Below, piece after piece: positions 24,702 through 32,154 of a DNA stretch of 64,000 nt. This DNA comes from Mycolicibacterium sp. CR10 (GTDB lineage: Bacteria > Actinomycetota > Actinomycetes > Mycobacteriales > Mycobacteriaceae). Below the pieces are notes generated by a model. It was not told where the DNA came from and did not search any database. It saw only the letters and a list, made by a program, of their open reading frames with translations. The first letter of the stretch is position 1; each line of letters begins with the position of its first letter. Made by a program: the position numbers and the translations under genes. The DNA lies in the NCBI RefSeq assembly GCF_005222675.1, contig NZ_STGE01000032.1, forward strand, positions 124,001 to 188,000. The letters run 5' to 3'.

Positions 24702-25757
24702 ATGCCTACAGAGGCAGCAGTCAAAGCAGAAGAGGCCCTGATCCACGTGTTATGGATCAACGCCGGATTGAGTTGTGACGGTGATTCCGTGGCGTTGACT
24801 GCCGCCACACAGCCCAGCATCGAGGAGATCGCCCTGGGCGCTCTCCCCGGTCTGCCCAAGATCGCCGTGCATTGGCCCCTTATCGATTTCGAGTGCGGGC
24901 CCAACGGAGGTGCGGACGACTTCCTCGAATGGTTCTTCAAAGCGGACAGAGACGAACTGGAACCATTCGTGTTGGTCGTCGAGGGATCGATCCCCAACGA
25001 ACAGATTCACGACGACGGGTACTGGTGCGGGTTCGGCAACGACCCGGCGACAGGTCAGCCGATGACCACCAGCGAATGGCTGGATCGGCTGGCGCCCAAG
25101 GCAACAGCAATCGTGGCTGTGGGCACCTGCGCTACCTACGGTGGCATCCATGCAATGGCGGGTAATCCGACCGGAGCCATGGGAGTCCCCGACTATCTCG
25201 GGTGGGAGTGGAAGAGCAAGGCCGGCATCCCGATCGTCTGCGTTCCCGGTTGCCCCGCGCATCCGGACAACATGGCCGAGACGCTGACGTACCTGCTCTA
25301 CATGGCGACCGACCAGGCACCGATGATTCCGCTCGACGATGCGCTTCGCCCGCAATGGCTGTTCGGTCAGACTGTCCACGAGGGGTGTGACCGCGCCGGC
25401 TACTACGAGCAGGGCGATTTCGCCACCGAGTACGGCTCGCCGAAATGCATTGTGAAGCTGGGCTGCTGGGGTCCGGTGGTCAAGTGCAACGTGCCCAAAC
25501 GCGGCTGGATCAACGGCATCGGGGGTTGCCCGAACGTGGGCGGCATCTGTATCGGCTGCACCATGCCCGGCTTCCCGGACAAGTTCATGCCGTTCATGGA
25601 CGAACCGCCGGGCGGCAAGGTGTCCACCGCGGCATCCAGCCTGTACGGCTCCGTCATCCGCAGCCTGCGACACGTCACCGGCAAGACCGTCGACAAAGAG
25701 CCCAAGTGGCGGCATCCCGGGCGCACTCTCGACACCGGTGCGACCCGCACCTGGTAG
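24702..25757 (+). CDS. hhyS: Group 1h [NiFe]-hydrogenase small subunit HhyS
   Basis: 351 residues. Electron-relay subunit of a high-affinity, oxygen-tolerant hydrogenase that oxidises atmospheric H2 and feeds electrons to the respiratory chain. It has no Tat signal, as is typical of group 1h. The proximal-cluster motif reads LSCDGDSV: Cys25 then Asp28 where most enzymes have a second Cys. A 3Cys-1Asp proximal cluster is a known hallmark of the actinobacterial-type enzyme. Other ligands: GTCATYG, VPGCPAH, then distal/medial cysteines in VHEGCDRAG, KLGCW, GGCPNVGGICIGC. Start ATG 24702 follows GGAAAG; a GTG two codons upstream is possible. Confidence 0.93.
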   Translation: MPTEAAVKAEEALIHVLWINAGLSCDGDSVALTAATQPSIEEIALGALPGLPKIAVHWPLIDFECGPNGGADDFLEWFFKADRDELEPFVLVVEGSIPNEQIHDDGYWCGFGNDPATGQPMTTSEWLDRLAPKATAIVAVGTCATYGGIHAMAGNPTGAMGVPDYLGWEWKSKAGIPIVCVPGCPAHPDNMAETLTYLLYMATDQAPMIPLDDALRPQWLFGQTVHEGCDRAGYYEQGDFATEYGSPKCIVKLGCWGPVVKCNVPKRGWINGIGGCPNVGGICIGCTMPGFPDKFMPFMDEPPGGKVSTAASSLYGSVIRSLRHVTGKTVDKEPKWRHPGRTLDTGATRTW

Positions 25758-25779
25758 GTGCCGGTCGCTCTGGTGCGCT

Positions 25780-25840
25780 CCACGACGTCCCGTGGTGTGC
25801 ACCGAGGTTACCGAAACGTTTGATGGGACCCCGACCCATC
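25780..25840 (+). other. Two hairpins in the spacer between hydrogenase subunit genes
   Basis: The 122-base hhyS-hhyL spacer is long for subunits of one enzyme. It contains CCACG-N6-CGTGG (25780-25795) and GATGGG-N7-CCCATC (25822-25840). These could tune subunit ratio through mRNA processing or stability. Neither is followed by a T-run. Confidence 0.4.
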
Positions 25841-25879
25841 CTCTAGCGCGCAGCATTTAGACGAAAGAAGCAGAGTTCG

Positions 25880-27679
25880 ATGTCAACAACGATCATCCCT
25901 GAGCCGTCCCATGCGAAGCGCGATCCCGGTCAACTGGTGGAGATGGCATGGGATCCCATCACCCGGATCGTCGGCAGCCTGGGCATCTACACCAAGATCG
26001 ATTTCGAGAATCGCGAAGTCGTCGAGTGCCACAGCACGTCGTCGATCTTCCGCGGCTACTCCATCTTCATGAAGGGCAAGGATCCACGCGACGCCCACTT
26101 CATCACCAGTCGCATCTGCGGGATCTGCGGCGACAACCACGCCACTTGCTCGTGTTATGCGCAGAACATGGCATACGGCGTGCAGCCGCCGCACGTTGCG
26201 GAATGGATTGTCAACCTCGGCGAAGCTGCCGAATACATGTTCGACCACAACATCTTTCAGGAGAACCTGGTCGGGGTCGACTACTGCGAGAAGATGGTCT
26301 CCGAGACCAACCCGAGCGTGCTGGCCAAGGCGGAGAATACCCAGTCGGCACATGCCGCCGACCACGGGTACCGGACCATCGCCGACATCATGCGCGCGCT
26401 CAACCCGTTCACCGGCGACTTCTACCGCGAGGCGCTGCAGGTCAGCCGGTGGACACGAGAGATGTTCTGCCTCATGGAAGGCAGGCACGTACATCCCTCC
26501 ACGCTCTATCCGGGCGGCGTGGGCACCACAGCGACGATCCAGTTGATGACGGACTACATGACACGGCTGATGCGCTATGTCGAGTTCATGAAAAAGGTGG
26601 TGCCCATGCACGACGACCTCTTCGATTTCTTCTACGAGGCGCTCCCCGGCTACGACCAGGTGGGGCTGCGGCGCACCTTGCTCGGCTGCTGGGGTTCGTT
26701 CCAGGACCCGGCGGTGTGCAATTTCGCCTACAAGGACATGGAGAAGTGGGGCAATGCCATGTTCGTCACACCGGGTGTGGTGATCGACGGAAAGCTGCAC
26801 ACCCACTCACTGGTCGATATCAACCTCGGAATCCGAATCCTTTTGGGCAGTTCGTATTACGACGACTGGGAAGACCAGGAGATGTTCGTCCAAACCGATC
26901 CGCTCGGAAACAAGGTGGATCGGCGGCACCCATGGAACCAGCACACCAACCCCAAGCCGCAGAAGCGCGACTTCGACGACAACTACAGCTGGGTGATGTC
27001 CCCGCGCTGGTTCGACGGTACGGACCATCTAGCGCTCGACACCGGCGGCGGACCGCTTGCGCGGCTGTGGTCCACGGCGCTGGCCGGCCTCGTCGACATC
27101 GGCTACGTGAAGTCGACCGGTCACAGCGTGCAGATCAACCTGCCGAAGACCGCGCTGAAAGGACCGGTCGAGTTCGAGTGGAAGATCCCGCAGTACGGGA
27201 GCAACACCCTCGAGCGCAACCGTGCGCGCACCTACTTCCAGGCCTATGCCGCAGCGTGCGCACTGCATTTCGCCGAGAAGGCGTTGGTCGAAATCCGGGC
27301 CGGCCGCACCAAGACGTGGGAGAAGTTCGAGGTACCCGACGAGGGCATCGGCTGCGGATTCACCGAGGCCGTGCGCGGGGTGCTGTCGCACCACATGGTG
27401 ATCCGCGACGGCAAGATCGCGAACTACCACCCGTACCCGCCGACTCCGTGGAACGCGAATCCACGCGACAGTTACGGCACACCGGGCCCATACGAGGATG
27501 CGGTCCAGGGCCAGCCCATCTTCGAGGAGAACAGCAGAGAGAACTTCAAGGGCATCGACATCATGCGCACGGTGCGCAGCTTCGACCCGTGCCTGCCGTG
27601 CGGGGTCCACATGTATCTGGGTGAGGGAATGAGTCTCGACCGGCTGCACTCCCCCACTCAGTCGGTCACCGGGGAATAG
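25880..27679 (+). CDS. hhyL: Group 1h [NiFe]-hydrogenase large (catalytic) subunit HhyL
   Basis: 599-residue precursor. [NiFe] site cysteines: L1 motif SRICGICGDNHATC (Cys80, Cys83) and L2 motif DPCLPCGVHM (Cys571, Cys574). The stretch CGICGDNHATC is typical of group 1h (formerly group 5). By family rule the endopeptidase cuts after His577, removing a 22-residue C-terminal peptide once nickel is inserted. The maturation protease is encoded downstream in the same operon. Oxidises H2 to protons and electrons, probably on the cytoplasmic membrane face. GAAAGAAG precedes the ATG. Confidence 0.95.
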   Translation: MSTTIIPEPSHAKRDPGQLVEMAWDPITRIVGSLGIYTKIDFENREVVECHSTSSIFRGYSIFMKGKDPRDAHFITSRICGICGDNHATCSCYAQNMAYGVQPPHVAEWIVNLGEAAEYMFDHNIFQENLVGVDYCEKMVSETNPSVLAKAENTQSAHAADHGYRTIADIMRALNPFTGDFYREALQVSRWTREMFCLMEGRHVHPSTLYPGGVGTTATIQLMTDYMTRLMRYVEFMKKVVPMHDDLFDFFYEALPGYDQVGLRRTLLGCWGSFQDPAVCNFAYKDMEKWGNAMFVTPGVVIDGKLHTHSLVDINLGIRILLGSSYYDDWEDQEMFVQTDPLGNKVDRRHPWNQHTNPKPQKRDFDDNYSWVMSPRWFDGTDHLALDTGGGPLARLWSTALAGLVDIGYVKSTGHSVQINLPKTALKGPVEFEWKIPQYGSNTLERNRARTYFQAYAAACALHFAEKALVEIRAGRTKTWEKFEVPDEGIGCGFTEAVRGVLSHHMVIRDGKIANYHPYPPTPWNANPRDSYGTPGPYEDAVQGQPIFEENSRENFKGIDIMRTVRSFDPCLPCGVHMYLGEGMSLDRLHSPTQSVTGE

Positions 27680-27682
27680 CGG

Positions 27683-28606
27683 ATGGGCCCGTCTGGATCG
27701 TCATACCTCGACGAATCCGCAGTAGATGCGCAGTGGCGCGCCGCGGGCGATCGGATCCAGGCGCTACTCGACGCGACGGCGTCGGGCGGCGCGGCCGCAC
27801 AAGAGCGTGCCGAGCAGCTGGTGCGGGAAGTCACCGACCTCTATGGCGCCGGGCTCGAACGGTTGATGGCAATCGCGGTTCGGGCAGCCCCCGGGATAGC
27901 CGACGAACTCGTCGCCGACGACCTGATTGCCAGCCTGCTTCTGGTGCACGGCCTGCACCCACATCCCGTGGAACGCCGGATCACCGACGCACTCGATACC
28001 GTGCGGCCCTACCTCGGGTCGCACGGTGGTGACGTGCACCTGCTCGATGTCGACGGGGACGTGGTTCGGCTGAAGTTCTCCGGCAGCTGCAAGAGTTGCC
28101 CGTCGTCGGCCGTCACGCTGGAACTGGCTGTCGAGGACGCGGTGCGGGCGGCCGCGCCCGAGATCTCATCGATCGAAGTCGTTGCGCAAGAGAAGGAATC
28201 GGCGACCACAGTGATCCCGGCGGAGTCGCTGCTGAACCGCGTCCACGCCGGTCGGCATGCCTGGCATCCGGTCCCCGGCTTGGCCGAGTTGGTACCCGGT
28301 GAGGTCGGCGGCTTCCTGGTGGCAGGGGTGACGGTGCTCGGCTGCCGGGTCGGCGATGACGTGTACGCCTACCACGACCGTTGCGCCGGCTGCGGCGAAT
28401 CGCTGGCCGGCGCGGTACTGCACCGCCGGATGGCCTCAGCCGATGTGGTGTTGCGCTGCCCCCGCTGCCACGCCCACTTCGACATCGTCCACGCCGGTGC
28501 GTCCGCCGACGGGAGCGTCGCGCATCTCGATCCGGTCCCGGTGCTGCTGCGCGACGGCGTGCTGTCGATGGCTCTCCCGGGCCTATCGGCCGAGAGTGTG
28601 GCCTGA
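27683..28606 (+). CDS. hhyE: NifU-domain / Rieske-like iron-sulfur protein of the hydrogenase operon (HhyE-like)
   Basis: 307 residues. Helical N-terminus, NifU C-terminal-type domain at about 95-170 with the cluster motif GSCKSCPSS (Cys136, Cys139), then a Rieske-like beta domain at about 190-300. In the second domain the expected C-x-H and C-x2-H ligands are replaced: Cys234/Cys237 in DRCAGCG and Cys259/Cys262 in RCPRCHAH. It may therefore hold a four-Cys cluster or zinc rather than a true Rieske centre. A related protein in M. smegmatis is needed for hydrogenase function and is proposed to pass electrons to menaquinone. Starts 3 bases after hhyL. Confidence 0.8.
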   Translation: MGPSGSSYLDESAVDAQWRAAGDRIQALLDATASGGAAAQERAEQLVREVTDLYGAGLERLMAIAVRAAPGIADELVADDLIASLLLVHGLHPHPVERRITDALDTVRPYLGSHGGDVHLLDVDGDVVRLKFSGSCKSCPSSAVTLELAVEDAVRAAAPEISSIEVVAQEKESATTVIPAESLLNRVHAGRHAWHPVPGLAELVPGEVGGFLVAGVTVLGCRVGDDVYAYHDRCAGCGESLAGAVLHRRMASADVVLRCPRCHAHFDIVHAGASADGSVAHLDPVPVLLRDGVLSMALPGLSAESVA

Positions 28607-29244
28607 TGAGCGCCGGGAGCGCCTACGACGTGCTGGCACGGATCCGCGCAAACCGGACGGCGCCGCAACCGGCCGGCGAAGCCTGCGAGATGTGCGCCGA
28701 GCTGATCGCTGACGAGCACCAGCATGTGGTCAACGTCGAGGGCCGCCAACTGATGTGCGTCTGCCGTGGCTGCTACCTACTGTTCACCGATCGACATGCC
28801 ACCCTGCGATATCGGGCGGTACCGGACCGCTATCTGGCGTTTCCGGAGTTCGCGCTCGACCGCCACCGCTGGGAGGCTCTGCAGATCCCGGTCGGGGTGG
28901 CGTTCTTCTTCCGTAACTCCCACCTCGACCGCACGGTCGCGTTTTATCCCGGCCCGGCGGGCGCCACCGAATCAGAATTGGATCTAGAGTCCTGGAACGA
29001 CCTTCGCGCCGCAGACCCGCGGGTCGACACGATGGCCGACGACACCGAAGCGCTGTTGGTGCGGGTGCCCGACGACGAGTTCGCGCCGCCGGTCTGCCAT
29101 CTTCTGCCGATCGACGCCTGCTACGAATTCGTCGGCCGGCTGCGGATGCTGTGGCGCGGCTTCGACGGTGGGCAGGACGCGCGCCGCTATATGGACGGCT
29201 TCTTCGAGATCGTCGCCGACCGGAGCAAGGTAATGGTCCGGTGA
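28606..29244 (+). CDS. DUF5947 family protein of the hydrogenase operon
   Basis: 212 residues. Cys-rich N-terminus, Cys27-x2-Cys30 (CEMC) and Cys51/Cys53/Cys56 (CVCRGC), suggesting a zinc or iron-sulfur site. A central region contains FFFRNSHLDRTVAFYPGPAG, and the C-terminus reads YEFVGRLRMLWRGFDGG. Members recur in actinobacterial group 1h hydrogenase operons; the molecular role is unknown. The start overlaps the preceding stop by one base (TGATG), indicating coupling. A maturation or structural role for the hydrogenase is inferred from context only. Confidence 0.7.
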   Translation: MSAGSAYDVLARIRANRTAPQPAGEACEMCAELIADEHQHVVNVEGRQLMCVCRGCYLLFTDRHATLRYRAVPDRYLAFPEFALDRHRWEALQIPVGVAFFFRNSHLDRTVAFYPGPAGATESELDLESWNDLRAADPRVDTMADDTEALLVRVPDDEFAPPVCHLLPIDACYEFVGRLRMLWRGFDGGQDARRYMDGFFEIVADRSKVMVR

Positions 29245-29882
29245 CCGAGGTGACGTTCGCGGTACTGGATGTGGCGCCGGAACCGTACGCGGTGACCCCG
29301 ATTCTGACCGCCAAGGTCGGCATCGCCGCGGTCGGCGATGACCCGGTCCACGCGATCGCGCTGCGCTGCCAAGTGCGCATCGACCCGCTGCGGCGCAACT
29401 ACTCCGCCACGGAGGCCGAGGGGATGACCGACCTGTTCGGCACCCGGGAACGCTGGGCCACCACCCAGCACACGTTCCTGTGGCAGCACACGACCGCGAT
29501 GGTGCAGGGGTTCAACGGGGCAACCCAGATCGAGCTGCCGCTGGAGTGCACCTACGACTTCGAGGTGTCGTCGGCGAAGTATCTGCACGCCCTGCGCGAG
29601 GGCGCCGTTCCGTTGCAGTTCCTTTTCAGCGGAACGGTTTTCGTGCAGGGCACCCGAGGTTTCTCCGTGCAGCAGGTGCCGTGGGATCGAGAGGACCGTT
29701 ACGACATGCCGGTGTCGGTGTGGCGCGATCTGATCCACCAGCACTTTCCGAACACCGGTTGGCTACGACTGGACCGCAGCACCGTCGACGCACTCGCCGG
29801 GTACCGCTCTGCGCACGGGCTGCTGTCGCAGGACGAGGCCGTCATGTCGTTGCTCGCCCGGCCCAGCGAGGACGTCCGATGA
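29241..29882 (+). CDS. DUF6084 family protein of the hydrogenase operon
   Basis: 213 residues, soluble, beta-rich by pattern, no cysteine clusters or membrane helices. Distinctive stretches: ALRCQVRIDPLRRNYSA, FLWQHTTAMVQGFNG, CTYDFEVSSAKYLHAL, FLFSGTVFVQGTRG. Found with DUF5947 and the next gene in hydrogenase operons. Function unknown. GTG start overlaps the DUF5947 stop (GTGA). Coupling to its neighbours argues that the three products act together. Confidence 0.7.
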   Translation: MTEVTFAVLDVAPEPYAVTPILTAKVGIAAVGDDPVHAIALRCQVRIDPLRRNYSATEAEGMTDLFGTRERWATTQHTFLWQHTTAMVQGFNGATQIELPLECTYDFEVSSAKYLHALREGAVPLQFLFSGTVFVQGTRGFSVQQVPWDREDRYDMPVSVWRDLIHQHFPNTGWLRLDRSTVDALAGYRSAHGLLSQDEAVMSLLARPSEDVR

Positions 29883-31234
29883 CCGACTGGGACCGGGCCC
29901 GCGCGGTCGCCGACGCGGTGCTCTACGAGGGCTATCTTCTCTACCCCTACCGCGCCACGTCGGCGAAGAACCAGTCCCGCTGGCAGTTCGGGGTTCTCGG
30001 CCCGCAGGACGCCGAGCAGTGCGGCATCGGTGAGAACGACACCCTGTCGGCCGACGTCCTCGTCCAACCCGGCAGCGCGACAACGCTGTCGGTCGTGGTC
30101 CGCTTCCTGCAGCTGCAGCACCGGGCGGTCGAACGCGCCACCGGCGACGGTCGTCTCGAACCGGCCGGCGAACTGGTGGTCGGCGATCGATCGTGGCTGA
30201 CGTGGGACGAGGCCGTCGAACACGAGGTTCCATTCGGCCCCTTCCGACTCACCGAAATGGCGGGCACAGTGCGGCTTCCGCTGGTGGTGCCCGCGGGCGA
30301 GGAGGTCGAGACCGTCGACGGCGGTAGGCTGCTGCGGACCCGGCGGGTACTCCGCGCCGAGGTGACGCTGGCTGCCGAGCAGGATCGCGGATTGATCCGG
30401 GTACGCGTCGCTGTGCGCAACATCGCCGCGCCGGCCCGCGATAAGGGCGACGCGATCGCGACGTCGCTGATCGGCACCCACGTGTTGACCGAAGTAGAAG
30501 GCGGCCAGTTCGTCTCGCTACTCGAGCCCCCGCCCGAGGCTATCGGCGCCGTGGCACGGTGCCAGCGCCACCGCTGTTTCCCGGTGCTGGCCGGGCCCGC
30601 GGGCGCAAGCGATCTGATGCTGATTTCGCCGATCATCCTGTACGACCATCCCGAGATCGCGGAGCAGAGCGACGGCGCGCTGTACGACTCCTGCGAGATC
30701 GACGAGATTCTCACATTGCGGATCATGACGATGACCGACGAGGAGAAGGCCCAGGCCCGTGCCACCGACCCGCTGGCCGCAAGGATCATCGACCGGTGCG
30801 ACACCATGTCGCCGGAGGCGTTGCTCAATCTCCATGGTGTCCTGCGTGATCCGCACGCTGCCGCCGATCCGGGGCTCATTCCCGAAATCCCCGAGGGTGT
30901 CGACTGGTGGGATCCGATGGCGGACAACGCCGTGAATCCCGGTGTGGACGCGGTGCTGGTGAACGGGGTTCGCGTGAATTGCGGGACCCGCGTGCGGCTG
31001 CGGCCCTCCCGGCGCGCCGATGCCCAGGATCTGTTCTACGCCGACAAGATCGCGCGGGTCACCTCGGTGCACGAGACCGTCGACGGGGAGACCCACATCG
31101 GCGTGGTGATCGAGGACGACCCGGCTGCGGAACTGCACGAATGGTATGGCCGTTACCTGTACTTCGCGCCAGACGAAGTCGAACCTCTCGAGACTCAGGA
31201 TCTCAGCCCAGAAAGGAGTTCGAGATGGCAGTAG
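29879..31234 (+). CDS. Unrecognised 451-residue protein of the hydrogenase operon
   Basis: 451 residues, soluble, overlapping the DUF6084 gene by four bases (ATGA). N-terminus YEGYLLYPYRATSAKNQSRW; middle beta-rich region with RNIAAPARDKGDAI; Cys-containing segment VARCQRHRCFPVLAG; then an acidic DHPEIAEQSDGALYDSCEID segment; C-terminal domain of about 90 residues (VNCGTRVRLRPSRRADAQD, IGVVIEDDPAAELHEW) that looks like a separate small beta-barrel. Not assigned to a known function. The operon position makes it a hydrogenase assembly or complex protein by inference. Confidence 0.65.
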   Translation: MTDWDRARAVADAVLYEGYLLYPYRATSAKNQSRWQFGVLGPQDAEQCGIGENDTLSADVLVQPGSATTLSVVVRFLQLQHRAVERATGDGRLEPAGELVVGDRSWLTWDEAVEHEVPFGPFRLTEMAGTVRLPLVVPAGEEVETVDGGRLLRTRRVLRAEVTLAAEQDRGLIRVRVAVRNIAAPARDKGDAIATSLIGTHVLTEVEGGQFVSLLEPPPEAIGAVARCQRHRCFPVLAGPAGASDLMLISPIILYDHPEIAEQSDGALYDSCEIDEILTLRIMTMTDEEKAQARATDPLAARIIDRCDTMSPEALLNLHGVLRDPHAAADPGLIPEIPEGVDWWDPMADNAVNPGVDAVLVNGVRVNCGTRVRLRPSRRADAQDLFYADKIARVTSVHETVDGETHIGVVIEDDPAAELHEWYGRYLYFAPDEVEPLETQDLSPERSSRWQ

Positions 31235-31344
31235 TCGGCTGGATCGCGACGGCGGCGGTGGCGGTCGTCGTCGTCGCGGCGGTGATGGTCGGTGTTCGGT
31301 CGGTACCGGATGCCAAGCGATACCTGAAGATGCGCCGGATGTAG
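31225..31344 (+). CDS. 39-residue membrane peptide (DUF6893-like)
   Basis: 39 residues: one N-terminal membrane helix (residues about 4-25, mostly Ala/Val) and a basic C-terminus ending RYLKMRRM. A strong AAGGAG lies 8 bases before the ATG, inside the end of the preceding gene, and the two overlap by 10 bases. Similar mini-proteins occur at this operon position in actinobacterial hydrogenase clusters. It could anchor the signal-less hydrogenase complex to the membrane; that is inference. Confidence 0.7.
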   Translation: MAVVGWIATAAVAVVVVAAVMVGVRSVPDAKRYLKMRRM

Positions 31345-31357
31345 CAGCGAGGGAGGC

Positions 31358-31846
31358 ATCACGTCCAACACGCTGGTAGCCGGCATCGGCAACATCTTCC
31401 TCTCCGACGACGGATTCGGACCTGAGGTGTTGCGCTGCTTCGCGCCACGAGTCAGCGACCCGGCAGTCCGCGCAACGGATTACGGAATTCGGGGCATGCA
31501 CCTGGCCTACGACCTTCTCGACGGGTACGACGCGTTGGTCCTCGTCGATGCGCTGCCCAGCCAGGGTGCGCCCGGCACCCTGCACGTCTTCGAGGTTGAT
31601 CATCAACACGTTTCCGCGGCCAGCGGCCTGGATGCCCATGCGATGGATCCGGCGGCGGTGTTCGCGAGCCTCAACGCTCTCGGCGGCGCCCCGCCGTACA
31701 CCGTGGTGGTGGGTTGCGAAGTCGCCTGCGTCGAGGACGGCATCGGGCTTTCCGACGCGGTCTCGGCCGCCGTGCCCGGCGCGGTGCGCGCCGTCCAGCA
31801 TGTGGTGGCCGGGCTCGCTGCTCGTACCGCAGCGCGGGAGGGCTGA
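31358..31846 (+). CDS. [NiFe]-hydrogenase maturation protease (HyaD/HybD family), non-canonical start
   Basis: About 162 residues. Cleaves the C-terminal peptide of HhyL after nickel insertion. Family residues are present: N-terminal GIGNIFLSDDGFG (acidic Ni contact), LVDALPSQG (second Asp) and DAHAMDP (His). The frame is open from 31328, but there is no ATG, GTG or TTG before codon 31424. A start there would delete the essential GIGN...DDG segment. A strong GAGGGAGG (31349-31356) is followed at once by ATC ACG; ATC (31358) is where related proteins would be expected to have ATG. Either a near-cognate start (ATC or ACG) is used or the base differs in the living cell. Confidence 0.85.
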   Translation: MTSNTLVAGIGNIFLSDDGFGPEVLRCFAPRVSDPAVRATDYGIRGMHLAYDLLDGYDALVLVDALPSQGAPGTLHVFEVDHQHVSAASGLDAHAMDPAAVFASLNALGGAPPYTVVVGCEVACVEDGIGLSDAVSAAVPGAVRAVQHVVAGLAARTAAREG

Positions 31847-31849
31847 GCG

Positions 31850-32092
31850 ATGTGTCTGGGGATTCCCGGCCAGGTGATGCGCATGCTCGAGGGCTACGGC
31901 GGGCAACTGGCTCTCGTCGATGTCGCCGGTGAGGCCCGCAAGGTCAACATCGGCATGCTGCCTGAGGAGACGTTCGAGGAGGGAGACTGGGTGGTAATCC
32001 ACATGGGATTCGCCGTCGAGAAAACGGACAAGGCCGGGGCGGACGCCGCGTTGGCCGGTCTGAAGCTGATGGGCAGCGGGGACGCGCCGTGA
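31850..32092 (+). CDS. hypC: Hydrogenase assembly chaperone HypC
   Basis: 80 residues. N-terminal MCLGIPGQV with the Cys2 that carries the Fe(CN)2CO unit, and the usual small beta-barrel (LALVDVAGEARKVNIGMLP, GDWVVIHMGFAVEK). Delivers the iron unit to the large-subunit precursor. Begins 3 bases after the protease gene. Other hyp genes (A, B, D, E, F) are not in the window and must be supplied from elsewhere. Confidence 0.95.
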   Translation: MCLGIPGQVMRMLEGYGGQLALVDVAGEARKVNIGMLPEETFEEGDWVVIHMGFAVEKTDKAGADAALAGLKLMGSGDAP

Positions 32093-32154
32093 CGGACCGT
32101 TTCCGGCCGCGGGTCTGCGTCCACGGTGCGGTCCGCGGTGGGAGGCTCCGCTGA

